From positions 128,255,138 to 128,319,137 of the forward strand of contig JAPTHN010000001.1 of assembly GCA_026936325.1 (NCBI GenBank): a stretch of 64,000 nt of DNA, written 5' to 3'. Both the position numbers and the translations under genes were made by a program. The stretch's first letter is position 1, and each line of letters starts with the position of its first letter. Of this stretch, positions 23,103 to 34,584 are shown one piece after another. The stretch comes from Platynereis dumerilii (lineage: Eukaryota; Annelida; Polychaeta; Phyllodocida; Nereididae). Below the pieces are notes generated by a model that worked only from the letters and a program-made list of their open reading frames with translations, did not search any database and was not told where the DNA came from.

Positions 23103-24940
23103 TTTAAAGCTCTCAATTGCCGACCGCAGAGGGAAAAGGGCAAAAAACCACCTGCATGACCGCAGTCTGAGCATGCAATGGTGGTGGGAATGTCCCGTAT
23201 TGTGCCCTCCCCCCTGAAAACAGCAGAAATACGTCCTGTATAGCAATAGAGGGGTCCCATAATTGGTGTCCCTCCCTTGTGTGAGTTGAGATAAGTCCTG
23301 CACCAGTGCACCGGCGGTTACATTGGTGCTCTGTAAGAGTATGCAGGATAAGGGTTGAGGGAAAATATATCAATAGATAATCGATGTATGCACGATGTTT
23401 ATGAGCAGTTCCAGGTGGTAGCAGTTCTAGATGGTAGGTAGAAGGGTAGTCCGTAATTAAGCAAGTGTGTGACACTGTGTGTTATGATTTGCCATGATGT
23501 GTCTAATGTGGTTTGAGGGGTACGGACTATAATAGCACTTTGACAGAATTTCCATCGGTCATCGCACCAGCAACCGTGGCTCTCGTCAGGTGAGGCGAGT
23601 TGTCTGTATTGTCAATGTTGCAAATCAGGAAGTCCGACACCCCAAAAATAAGTCAGATTAAAGTAGTGGTAGAGAACTACTGAAAAGTCCATTGGGCTTT
23701 GGTTATGACTGTGTCTAGAGCAATCAACCAATTGTGGCACGAAAAATGAAGAGAAGCCTTGCATAAACCAGTGTGATAGGCGAGTTATGTATCGCAGTGA
23801 TTTATGAACCCTGAGTAGGGTCTTCCTGGATCAGTTTCTAGGAATAAGGTGATTGGCATTGCATTGCCAAGGAGAGCCTGATTATTAAGTTGTGTTTTAA
23901 AGAAGAAGTGTTTTAGGCATGCAGGAGATGACCACTTGAACAAGTTGCAATTGGTGTTGGTATGCATCAATCGAGGTATGAAGTAGCAAGTTCCTCAAAA
24001 AAACTAAGTTAGGACTGAAGCGAACTAGCCTATGGAAAAAATAGATGCACATTCATATATGGGCCCCAATGTTGACAATGATATCAGCAAGTACTTTACT
24101 ACCTGTGAACTGTGAAGGTGATGAATATTTTACAATCATAGGTATAATTCCTGTGATTCCTGTCACAAAGCAGGAAGGAACAACAATACTAATAAAAATT
24201 GAAAATCTTGAATCTTGCAGTAACAAGCTTGAACAAAGCTTTGATGAATTGAAATTTGCAAGCACTTCTTGAAGTGATATTAGTTAGCGAAGTAGGCATC
24301 GATAGAGCCTAACATTGGCCAATGAAGATAAAAACATGTTCCAAGTTTATAGAATGAACCATTTTCCTGGTATCCTACATGTATATAATATTTTTATGTC
24401 TGTTATGTTAGTTTGTGAAGATTGTAGCAATTTGTCAGTATTAAGTGTGGTAGTTGTGCACTTTTTTAAAGTAATTCCATTGGATAGTTAATTTTATTGT
24501 TTATCACCTAAGTGATCTGTTAGTCTATTTAGCCAAAGCTTAGCCCAGGAGTGCGAACTAGAAAAGAAGAGATAATTAATACCTAGTAGTGGAAAGAAAT
24601 TTAATGACCAACGCCATTTAAGACAATGATTTTGTGGAGTACTTGCCACTGTGCAGTAATTTATCTATGCGAGTGTGGTTTGCTATATATATATTAAGAA
24701 GAAGAGGAGCATCTGAATAGTGAATTTCTAACATAAATGTGTAAGTGCTATGAAGGTTGTGATGGTCAGGGTGAAGTGGCAATTCACATATGTGTACAGC
24801 TTTTTCAATGATATCTGTGGCTCTGTTGTCTGTGGGTCAGTTTGCCTTTAATAGGTATGCACATGCATTTATAATTTTGAAAGGAAAGTTCCTGTTTATA
24901 ATATGATCCTGGCACTTGCTTCTCTTCACGCGTGACTACA
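23103..24940. other. Unassigned sequence
   Basis: No transposon end, RNA gene or recognised domain. Several short frames (for example 24045-24272 on plus and its complement on minus) are open on both strands at once, which argues against coding. Confidence 0.3.
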
Positions 24941-24949
24941 ACGTGACTA

Positions 24950-25145
24950 CCTTCTTCTTCTTCTTTTGTTTATTCCCCCCCCCCCCAGAAAAATGTCCGA
25001 AAAAAAAGAATTTCCGCGAAAAAAAAAAAGATTTTGGAAAAAAAAAAATTTCCGAAAAAAAAAAAATTTTTCGGAAAAAAAAAAGAAATTAGAAAAAAAA
25101 AATTTTCCAAAAAAAATAAAAAATTAGCAAAAAAATAATGCTTGG
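24950..25145. repeat. (CTT)n, poly-C and long A-run low-complexity tract
   Basis: A CTT repeat, a run of about 12 C, and then A runs separated by short CCG, TTTCC and GATTTT spacers. It resembles, inverted, the T/A-rich cores of 22003-22631 and 36293-36989, but no matching element ends are visible. Confidence 0.7.
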
Positions 25146-25575
25146 ATATATATTTTTTGACGGCAAAAGATGCGCCTATTAAAGGGCTAAGTGAATATCA
25201 ACCTTTTATGCCAGTCGTGTAATTTGTTTCGTCAGAATAAAGCATTTAGTCCCCCAAAAACGGCATTTTTACCAATTTTTCCGTGACTTTCTCCGTGACT
25301 TTCTTATGCTTAGAGGTTAAAGGTCTACTATAAAGTTTAAAAAAAAAATTTGAATTATCAAGAATATCATATTTGACTTTCAAAACTGTGAACGGTTTTG
25401 TTTTGCATGAATTATTTATTGATTTATGACGAGATACATTTTTACAGCTGGGTGAAAAGAAACACAAAAATAGTCTTGCTGCAGCACAAGATAACTTTTC
25501 AAAAGGTTTTGTCTCTTATTTTTCGGTAAAAAATGCACTGCACAAAAATGAAGGCTTTTCATTATAGGTTGAGTG

Positions 25576-25782
25576 CAATGTAAAATTTGAAATTTTGAGT
25601 CAGCTCAAATGATTGAGTGAGATGGTTGCACAATTTGTTTGAGCTGACATAGCTTGATGTTGTCAGTTATGATAATCTTTCTGTTGTTATAACTTCAAAC
25701 TACAAGCTATGATAGCTCAAAGGAATTGTGCAACCATCTCACTCAATCATTTAAGCTAACTCAAAATTCAAATTTTACAGTG
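25576..25782. mobile_element. Palindromic MITE (207 bp)
   Basis: The arms of about 65 bases read CAATGTAAAATTTG...ATTGAGTGAGATGGTTGCAC and the near-exact inverse GTGCAACCATCTCACTCAAT...CAAATTTTACAGTG. The loop is about 75 bases. A target duplication is not clear, so the superfamily is unassigned. Confidence 0.7.
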
Positions 25783-26035
25783 TGCATATAAACTTTCTCT
25801 ACTGATTTTGTTACTAAGGATACTATCTTTGGATTACATACAAAAGTGTGAAATATTTTTTGTGGTTTAAATATTTACGGATACATGACGAGTTAAAATT
25901 TGAACGTACGAGTCAAAAGAAACACAACTTCACTTATAGTCCTAGAGCCAGCCTATAGACCCGTAGAAATTTCTATGTGCGCTAAGTTTTATGCTTGATT
26001 GTTGTTGGTGGGTGTCTAAACTTCAAGTAGACATC

Positions 26036-27808
26036 GCCAATCCTGAGCATAACTCCAGCAGCCGCCATTTTCCAAAATGGCCGCCAAACACCCATTTTTA
26101 ACCGACCTAACGTCGGTTATTAGAGGGGGTTGGGTAGTGAAAGGGGACTCATGTAAACCATGTCCATGTGTCCATGTGTCCATATGTCCATATGTAAACA
26201 TTTCTTGTCAACATGTGTATGTGTCCATTTGTGACCTTAGTTTTGAACTTACAGTAATGAAATTTGGTACAGTTATGGTACTATGGGCATGGATCGGGGA
26301 CATGTCGAGAAATCCAAGATGGCTGCCATTTTGTGGCGGCCATTTTGGCAGCCATCTTTCTTCATTCTTGAACTGCCCATTGTGACCTTAATATTTCACT
26401 TACAGTTATGAAATTTGGTACATGTATGGGACTTTGGGTATGGATTGGGAACATGTCGAGAAATCCAAGATGGCTGCCATTTTGTGGCGGCCATTTTGGC
26501 AGCCATCTTTCTTCATTCTTGAACTGCCCATTGTGACCTTAATATTTCACTTACAGTTATAAAATTTGGTACAGGTATTGGACTCTGGGTATGGATTGGG
26601 AACATGTCGAGAAATCCAAGATGGCGGCCATTTTGTGGCGGCCATTTTGGCAGCCATCTTTCTTCATTCTTGAACTGCCCATTGTGACCTTAATATTTCA
26701 CTTACAGTTATGAAATTTGGTACAGGTATGGGACTCTGGGTATGAATTGGGCACATGTCGAGAAATCCAAGATGGCGGCCATTTTGTGGTGGCCATTTTG
26801 GCAGCCATATTTTTTCATTTATTGAACTGCTCATAGTGACCTCAATATTTCGCTTAGAGTTATGAAATATGGTACAGGTATGGGCCTGTGGGTATGGATC
26901 AGGAACATGGTGAGAAATCCAAGATGGCGGCCATTTTGGCAGCCATCTTTCTTCATTTCTTGAACTGCCAATTGTGACCTCAATATTTCGCTTAGAGTTC
27001 TGAAATTTGGAACAGGTATGGGGATGTGGGTATTAGTCGGGAACATGTTGAGAAATCCAACATGCCTGCCACTTTGTGGCATCCATTTTGGCAGCCATCT
27101 GTCTTCATTCTTGAACTGCCCATTGTGGCCTTAATATTTCACTTACAGTTATGAAATTTGGTACAGGTATTGGCCTGTGGGTATGGATGAGGAACATGTC
27201 GAGAAATCCAAGATGGTGGCCATTTTGGCAGCCATCTTTCCTTTTTTTAGAAATCTGTTCTAACTGCATTGATTCTATTCTAATAGTCTAGCATCTTCCA
27301 ATCAAATATTTCTCCTATCTTCCAATATCAGTTGCTCAGTGGTTTAAGCAATGGCACCTTCAATTTCATTGTTCTAGGTCGGTTTTGAATCCGCGGATTC
27401 TTGTTGTCTATAACTTTGGAAATAATTGTCATATTTTCATGATTTTTGGGTCAAAATATATGTTTTCATACAAGGGGAATCCATTAAAAATGGTTAGAAT
27501 TAAGTAGATCATTTCCATAGCCGCCATTTTCCAAAATGGCCGCCATAAGCCTCTTTTTGTCTATAACTTCGGAAGTAATTGTCATATTCTCATGATGTCT
27601 GGGTCTACATATAGGTTTTCTTATATGAGGAATGCATTAAAATTGGTCATGTTGATGTAAATCAATTCTACAGCTGCCATTTCCAATATGGCCACTGTAT
27701 ACCTATTTTGTCGCAGCTGTCATTTTAACAATTTGGTGATTTTGGGTTCTGTATGAAGATTTTATCCATGTGGAATCTAAAGAAGTTGGTTCAGAAGAGC
27801 AGATACAT
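26036..27808. repeat. ~150-bp tandem repeat array split by a HINE element
   Basis: Units starting GTCTATAACTTCGGAAGTAA at about 27406 and 27559 (153 apart) contain CCGCCATTTTCCAAAATGGC and end in CTCTTTTT. The tail of another unit, ending CACCCATTTTT, lies at 26050-26099. The element 26100-27405 sits exactly between the TTTTT and GTCTATAAC of one unit. Related sequence without the element occurs at 3655-3800 and its palindrome partner (about 8500-8650). Confidence 0.75.
26100..27405 (+). mobile_element. Complete HINE (Helentron-like) element with YY1-motif satellite core
   Basis: The 5' end is AACCGACCTAACGTCGGTT (stem AACCGAC/GTCGGTT), then TATTAGAGGGGG. The core (about 26220-27240) has about seven tandem units of 151 bases (starts at 26370, 26521, 26672, 26824, 26962 and 27113 for the GAACTGC phase). 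Each carries AATTTGGTACAGGTATGG and, in variants, CAAGATGGCGGC with CATTTTGG. The 3' end is TAGGTCGGTT, GAATCCGCGGATTC (27387-27400) and TTGTT. A tRNA-like A-box/B-box pair precedes it (27331-27390). It has no coding capacity; mobilisation would need a Rep-helicase supplied elsewhere. Confidence 0.85.
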
Positions 27809-28971
27809 AAAGGAACTTGTATACTATACTAGAAAAGCCCTGTTGGGGTCATGGCATTGTGAATCATTGGTATAAAGGCAGAGAGTTTGCTGCTGCACAG
27901 CTGACTTGAATGATGTCACAGCACATGAGCTGCATGTGCAGGCTTTGTAGACCGTCAACATGACTTTCACGTACATGATGGCAGAAGAATTACTTGAAAA
28001 GTTGGTTGTGAAATTTAGCAAGATTGGGAGGAATTTGGCATTACTGAACTGTCAAAATTAGTGCATAACATGCAGGAAGACTATTTATGTATGCTGCGAA
28101 TATGGCTGACTTGGCTCACCAGAAACATGGTAAATACATGAGAACGAAGCGTGTTATTACAAAGCTAATCATAAGATGTATTGTGGCAGGGAGAGCTATG
28201 AAGTATCTTGCAAAGTATGAGTAATTCTGACCAGCTGATGAGACATGCTCTGTCAATCCAAAATAGATTGAGCACTTCAACAAAGTTTTCCAGCATTTAT
28301 GTGAATATCAAAGATCAACCCGCCCCACACACAAGGTTATGGGTTCTTAAATTCATCATACATTTTCAACCACAATCGATGAGTTCTACTATACTAATCA
28401 GGCATCTACTGTGGTTTTCAGTTACTTTATTAAATTCACAGAGTTGCACTGCAAAGCTTCCCGCAGTTCATGTCTACATTTTGCTATAATGATCGTCTTC
28501 CCTCAATCTGTATCTGTATGTTTGAGCCACAGGATTCAGGCTCGAACATTGTCGTGGCCTGTGCGCTTTATAGCTAAAAGAAAGGATCAAAAAGTGATTT
28601 TAAATCTTTAAAAACAAGACAAGTGGCCACTTCTGACAAGCAATGCTTACCTGGTTTACCTGACACACTAGTGTGGCTTAGAAAAGCCAGGCAGGTTCAA
28701 GCTTCAAAATGATCATATCTTGTGTCAATGCCTTGAACTCCCTTGCTGGTGACACATTATCTTCCAGAGGAACTTAAAAACTGTGATAGTCTTGATGTTT
28801 GTAAATGCAAGACAATGATATGTACTTCAGCTGAAATGTATTTCAATGTACATGTATTTCATTGTAGGTATAGTGTGTGCTATTTTTATGTGTTACTTCT
28901 TTTAATGCTAATTATCTATACAACCATGTTTTTATTCTGTTTTTCATTGTTATGGACCACCTGATAAATGT

Positions 28972-29040
28972 TTCACAGAGTGTGTTTACCATTGTAAAAT
29001 ATATTCTAAATGAAAATAAATAAATAAATAAATAAAAATC
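28972..29040 (+). mobile_element. Retroposon 3' end with AATA tail
   Basis: TTTCACAGAGTGTGTTTACC leads into an (AATA)n tail (about 29018-29038), typical of the 3' end of LINE or SINE retroposons. The same block, with an altered tail, recurs at 30238-30300 in the right palindrome arm. No coding part is retained next to it. Confidence 0.45.
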
Positions 29041-31682
29041 TTCGGGAAGTGAATGCCACAGGGAGACTTGGCTGGGATGCATAGCATACAGTTTCGTACA
29101 TTTCTACAAAAAAAAATATCACATACCATTGCTTACTTTTCCTTGGTAGTTCACACTGCCGGGTACCTGCAGTTGCTATGACAGAACTACTACAACCTGC
29201 ATCATTGATGTAATGCTTGCATCATTTAATTGTAAGCCATTCTTATAGCTGGCATTGTCCAAAATAACAACCATTTACTTATTTTTACCACAACTTAAGC
29301 GATTCTAATATGCTCATAATGTTTCGGTCTACATATTAATTTTACATTTTCAAAATTGCGGAATGCAATTAAACAGTTCAGGATGAAGTAAATCTCTCAT
29401 CCATCTGTCATTTCCAATTTCTGGCCAAACCACACCCACTTTGTCACAGGCACTATCATAATACATTGACAGGTTTGGCATGTATCTTAAAACATAAGAA
29501 TGCAGTTGTGAGGATTTATGATATTTGGCAATTCTTAATTAATTTTTCGATGCTATGCGTCCACACACTTTCCTCCATTCTATTTGGATGTTTTCTGTCT
29601 TATTGTCCTATGATATCACATGTACTGCTTGCATTATTAATAATATTAGTATTTCATTGTTGACTTTTAGCATAAAGATGTTAACGTTATTAGAAAGAAT
29701 AAACGGTCTTGGAGGCCTGTACCTGTCACTATGTAAATTCATGGAAAATTGAAGGTGCAGTCTCAAAGAATAGTTAGGAGGATTTTATTCAGGACAGGGG
29801 TCATGTTCAATAGAAATATCACCTATCCCGATTAAAGACCCCTGCTACAAATTCAATCGCCGGTATTTGCCTTATGAGGAAATGAAGAAGGAAATCTCAA
29901 TGGCATGTTGTACAAACTGCATCAATAATGTAGACAATATTATTGCTTTTATAGACATTAGGCCTACTATGAAATACATTAAACTGTATTCAGTATCTGA
30001 GGGGGAGGGGATACTTTCAAGAGCAACTTTTATTTTTGCGTAAATGTACGAAACTGTAGATATATCACCAGCAAGGGAGTACAAGGCATCGACACAAGAT
30101 ATGATCATTTTGAAGCTTCAACCTGCCAGGCTTTTCTAAGCCACACTAGTGTGTCAGGTAAACCAGTTAAGCATTGCTTGTCAGATCGGGGTAGGACCAT
30201 CATTATAGCAAAATGTAGACATGAACTGCAAGAGGCTTTCACAGAGTGTGTTTACAATGTAAAATATATTCTAAAAGGAAATAAAAAATTATAATAATAA
30301 AAATCTGCGGGAAGTGAATGCCACATGGAGACTCGCCTGGGATGAATAGCTTACAGTTTCATACGTGAAACTCTGTGAATGCAATAAAGTAACTGAAAAA
30401 CTACAGTAGATGCCTGATTAGTCTAGTAGAATTCATCGATTGTGGTTGAAAATGTATGATTAATTTAAGAACTCATTACCTTAATGTGGTATGTGGGTTG
30501 ATCTTTGATATTCACATAAATGCTGGAAAACTTTGTTGAAGTGCTCAATCTATTTTGGATTGACAGAGCATGTCTCATCAGCTGGTCAGAATTAATCATA
30601 CTTTGCAAGGTACTTCATAACTCTCCCTGCCACAATATATCTTACGATGAGCTTTTGTAGTAACACGCTTCGTATTATGCACTAATTTTGGCCAAATTCC
30701 ACCCAATTTTGCTAAATTTCACAACCAACTTTTCAAGTAATTCTTCTGCCATGCATCATGTAAGTCATGTTGACGGTCTGCAAAGCGTGCACATGCAGCT
30801 TATGTGCTGTGAGTGTGACCTCATTCAAATTAGCAAACTCTCAGCCTGTATCCCAAAGAGGCCTATACACCACTTTAATTATTTGATTTTCACACTTTAT
30901 ATATCAAATCATATCTACACAATGCAAGCAGTGTCATCAGGCTATCTTCCAACCCTTAAAATCCAATCCAGTTTCCAAATTTCAAGATATTCTTATTATT
31001 CAAATCATATAGTGGTGTCACTGGCCTATCGGTGTGCGCTGTAAATTATCTGAGTAGCAATGAATCACAATACCATATCCCCAACAGGGCTTTTCTAGTG
31101 TAGTGTACAAGGATTGGCGATGTCTACCCAAAACAAATTTGAAGTTTAGACACCCACCAACAACAATCCATCATAAAACGTAGCGCACATAGAAATTTCT
31201 GCGGGTTTATAGGCTGGCTCCTGGACTATTACTACAGTTTAGACATCAGAATTCAAGCCATTTTCTTAGTGTTTGCCACAAAAAGCCATATGACATAACA
31301 GTTATTGCACATCACCTCGTGCAATATCAGTTTTTATGGCACCTATATATATGCAGAAGAAATTGATGGACATGAAAGCAGGGTCCATGCTACCAATGTA
31401 GTACACTGTATTATAAATTGATTACGAAAGGCTATGGTGGAAGATTGCTTAGAGTAATACAGAGCATGTTCTCTAAATCTGGGGCTAGAGTCATGTGGCA
31501 AGGTCAGTTAGGATCTAACATTGATAGTACCAATGGTAGGGTGCATCAAAAAAAGTGAAAGTCAAAATCGTGATCCGCAACAGTGATAATGTTGTTCCAC
31601 AGATAGAATAATGTCTTCCTGCAAAATTTTTCAGAGGTGATTTAGAGGTCCCACACAGGCCCCGAAGATTTTTATCAGTTTT

Positions 31683-32378
31683 TTGCCAAAAAATTGTGAA
31701 AATATGCTGTATCTCAAAAACTATTGCAGCTACATTCATGGGAATGTTGTCAAAATATCCGCAGACCCCAATTTCCTATTCAACTTCTATAGTAACTATA
31801 GTCTTCAAAAGAAACAACAATGTTGGTTGTCAAGAATACATAAACTATTTGGAAATCTAACTGTGAACCCTAACGACAATCCCAATGTGAATATATTGAT
31901 AGCCAGACTATATGACCAGGCAAAAAGTAAAATGTTAGCGGATATTAATGACAGTAACAAAAATCCTAAACTCAGAACTTATAAACTCTTCAAAAAAGAC
32001 ATGCGTCTGGAGCCGTACTTAAATATGAATCTGCCTAGATGTCTTTATCAAAGCATTGCCAGGTTTCGATTGAGCTCTCACAATCTTCACATTGAACTTG
32101 GAAGACACAAACGACCGTACATTGAGGGAGGTGAACGGCTATGCAAGAGATGCAATTCAGATCAAGTTGAAGATGAATTTCACTGTCTTATGCGCTGTGA
32201 AAAGTGGGATATGCTTAGGACGAACCTTTTTGAAGTTGCTTCTAAAAAAATAGAGAATTTCTTAATTTTTCACCCAAAAGAACAATTTCTAAGTATATTG
32301 TGTGACAAAGATTGTGAAGTAAACTTTGCACTTTCTAAATATTTAGCAACTGTCTTAAAAACGGACAACATAGTTTAA
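31683..32378 (+). CDS. C-terminal fragment of a LINE polyprotein
   Basis: This is the longest open frame in the window (231 codons). From about residue 40 on it resembles the C-terminal part of non-LTR retrotransposon ORF2 proteins of the jockey/CR1-like group. A basic stretch with RTYKLFKKDMRLEPYL and IARFRLSSHNLHIELGRH is followed by a zinc-knuckle-like C-x2-C-x9-H-x4-C (LCKRCNSDQVEDEFHCLMRC, near residues 153-171). The reverse transcriptase catalytic region is absent, so this is a 5'-truncated copy, usual for LINEs. The first codons before about 31750 are probably not part of the original protein. Directly repeated 3' sequence follows. Confidence 0.75.
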   Translation: MPKNCENMLYLKNYCSYIHGNVVKISADPNFLFNFYSNYSLQKKQQCWLSRIHKLFGNLTVNPNDNPNVNILIARLYDQAKSKMLADINDSNKNPKLRTYKLFKKDMRLEPYLNMNLPRCLYQSIARFRLSSHNLHIELGRHKRPYIEGGERLCKRCNSDQVEDEFHCLMRCEKWDMLRTNLFEVASKKIENFLIFHPKEQFLSILCDKDCEVNFALSKYLATVLKTDNIV

Positions 32379-33000
32379 GGAGTTATGTAATAACTTCACT
32401 TAAATTTGCAACGATCATGGGCGGCAAAAGGCACCAAACATGTTTATTCATGTGGTATTTGGTGGACTAAAATTCATGTGTAAATGATATTGGGAAAAAA
32501 TATTCTGAATAATGCTATAAATTTGTTTTTTCCCTGTTATTTTATACAAACTCTTTGTACATGGTTGCTGAATTTTTATTAAATTATGTTTCAATAATAG
32601 TTTATTACTTGCAAATTTAGATGTAGTTACTATTTCTGTTTGTATACATACAAATTATTATATTTTATATATATGAATTATTATATAAATTACTATTTCT
32701 GTTTTGTATATAAATTGTGTCTCAATAATAGTTTATTACTTGTAAATTTAGATGTAGTTACTATTTCTGTTTTGTATATATAAATCTTCTCTTTTTACTT
32801 CATTATATTTTTTATTTTATTGAAATGTAAAGTGCCTACAGTTAAGAGATACAGTCATGTATGCTTCTCCTGAAGTTCTCCACAACTGCATAAATGAAGT
32901 GCTCAGTTTGGCCCATGACTGGTCAAAGAAGATGTCTGCATAAAGTTTATAAATAGTATTGTATATGTAAAACAACAAATGTCCAAGGACAATTAATGCA
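32379..33000 (+). repeat. Probable LINE 3' UTR with ~129-bp tandem duplication
   Basis: The block TCAATAATAGTTTATTACTT...TTTAGATGTAGTTACTATTT occurs at about 32590 and again at about 32720, roughly 129 bases apart, downstream of the LINE stop codon. The exact 3' end of the LINE was not located. Confidence 0.5.
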
Positions 33001-33689
33001 CCCTGCCAAAGTGGACAACAGTTGTTGGACTCTTGTCATAGTGCTGAATCATGACGGAGCCCTGATAAGGCTAAACATATGTGTCAATCAAACATATCGA
33101 CTTCGGCTGGAGCGGGGATGAAACTTGTACAATGTGCCTGTATGTCGACTTAATACATGTCTACGTGAAATTAAATGTTGTCAAAGGTGATGCCCAATGG
33201 TCAATCATAGTTTGGGATACTTAAAAAAGAAAAGAAAATTCAGTTGGAAGTTGACAGTTATCTGGTGAAACCAGCTGCAAAAGTAACAGTTGTTACCCTT
33301 AAAGTAGAGATAATTCATTTCTCTGGTCTTGGCTTCCACATAAGACTATTCTGATTGAGTCTTGGTAAAATTTAATGGTAGCCGAACAGTTTACTTTAAC
33401 AGAAATACCAGTAACTGGAAGCCCATAATCTAGAACATGGGTTTAATTGTCAGCAATTAGCAGACTGAATTAAGGTATAATGAATATATATATTAGCTTC
33501 CGTGTTTGTGCTGTGGTGAGCCAAGATTTGTAATGGATGAGCACTAAGTTGGATTGGCTGATATTGCCATTTGTATTTATTTGTGATGATTTTATAATTG
33601 TCATTTAGTTATTTGATTGTGTGTTCACGTTGCAGTAAGCATTCTGATACAGCTATAGCAGTGATCAGCACAAGTGCAGAGGTTCCCTT

Positions 33690-33805
33690 TTGGTGGGAGA
33701 AATACCCTAGTAGATGGAGCTATGCCCCATGAGCTATCTGGTGAGTGATCTGGGAACTATGCCCCACTGAGCCATCTGGTGAGTGATCTGGGAACTGCAT
33801 TATGT
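33690..33805. repeat. Short tandem duplication
   Basis: GAGCTATGCCCCATGAGC and GTGAGTGATCTGGGAACT, about 45 bases per unit, occur twice in a row. Nothing else is recognised between 33000 and 33960. Confidence 0.7.
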
Positions 33806-33966
33806 AAACACAAGAACAGTTGACAAAATAAAGTTTAAAGCTGCTTCTTGTTAGCAGACTGTTATGCCAAGGTACCTTAAAAGGCTGCCAAACATTCTCT
33901 TGGAGGATATTTCATCACTTGGAGGCATCACAGCCATTCATAAGTCCAACAGAAAGCAGACTGGAG

Positions 33967-34054
33967 CATAGGGGTTTTTGCACCTATTATCTTTGTGTAA
34001 GATACAAATATATAATCATATAATCAACAAAATATTGGTGCAAAAACCCCTGTG
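33967..34054. mobile_element. Tiny hAT-like MITE, copy 1 (88 bp)
   Basis: The ends CATAGGGGTTTTTGCACC and GGTGCAAAAACCCCTGTG are flanked by a perfect 8-bp duplication GACTGGAG (33959-33966 and 34055-34062). An 8-bp duplication with such ends fits hAT. The interior is AT-rich and noncoding. Copies 2 and 3 lie at 40085-40179 and 40773-40875. Confidence 0.9.
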
Positions 34055-34547
34055 GACTGGAGCTGGCCTCATCAGCAATTCAATATGGCACATTTCTGGC
34101 TTTCTGCCCATAAGTTGAGCACCAAAATGGCCTGTGCTAAGACATAATAGTACTCTAGATGGTATATGCCATTGTTAATATGGTTGCCCATGTTTCAGGG
34201 TCTTTGAATAATGCATCTGAGCTTGACTGTGTGGTGGCAGGTTGCAAGGAAGCCTTGTGAAACCCTGCCAAGTGCAGGCAAGATGGTGTTTCCACCATTT
34301 TGAAGGAAGCTGACCACAAGAGGCTTCAGAAAAATGCATTTATGCTGGTGGGAAATTTACATCCTCAACAATTAGTGCTGCCCAATTTACTGGGGCTTAC
34401 GCTTGACATGATTAACATGTTTTGGGAGCAAAATACTCCCTATAAAAAGTTTAAGTCCAATGCCAGATATCCCCTCAGCTGAAGCATGACTTGCCTCCAC
34501 CAAAGGGAGTTGCCAATTGAATGCCAGTGCTGAATGCCAGTGCTGCC

Positions 34548-34584
34548 ATCTCATGGGAACACTCTGGACTACAGAGGATTTATT
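34548..34584 (-). repeat. GTCCAGAGTGTTCCCATGAG module, inverted copy
   Basis: It is the reverse complement of 23066-23102, and its extension into GGCAGCACTGGCATTCA matches 22918-22940. Its outer edge is the exact insertion point of the Helentron-like element starting at 34583: the matching sequence at 23057-23068 is uninterrupted. Confidence 0.75.

Larger units (their letters stand above)
25936..31233. repeat. Second large imperfect palindrome
   Basis: Blocks at 25936-26035 and 27809-28754 reappear as reverse complement between 30067 and 31233. Landmarks are ATAGTCCTAGAGCCAGCC against GGCTGGCTCCTGGACTAT at the ends, the CTAGAAAAGCCCTGTTGGGG block, TGAGACATGCTCTGTCAATC and ACACTAGTGTGGCTTAGAAA. 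The left arm is split by a repeat array carrying the HINE element (26036-27808). The right arm contains an extra 130-base piece (about 30232-30360) that copies 28972-29100 in the loop. No gene is recognised in the loop. Confidence 0.85.

Noticed and set aside
24045-24272. 75-codon frame with matching open frame on the other strand
   Set aside because: Openness on both strands with no domain, no splice signals and no neighbours to support it.
26220-27240. CRISPR-like array
   Set aside because: Direct repeats of 151 bases without short unique spacers, in animal DNA; they are satellite units of a mobile element.
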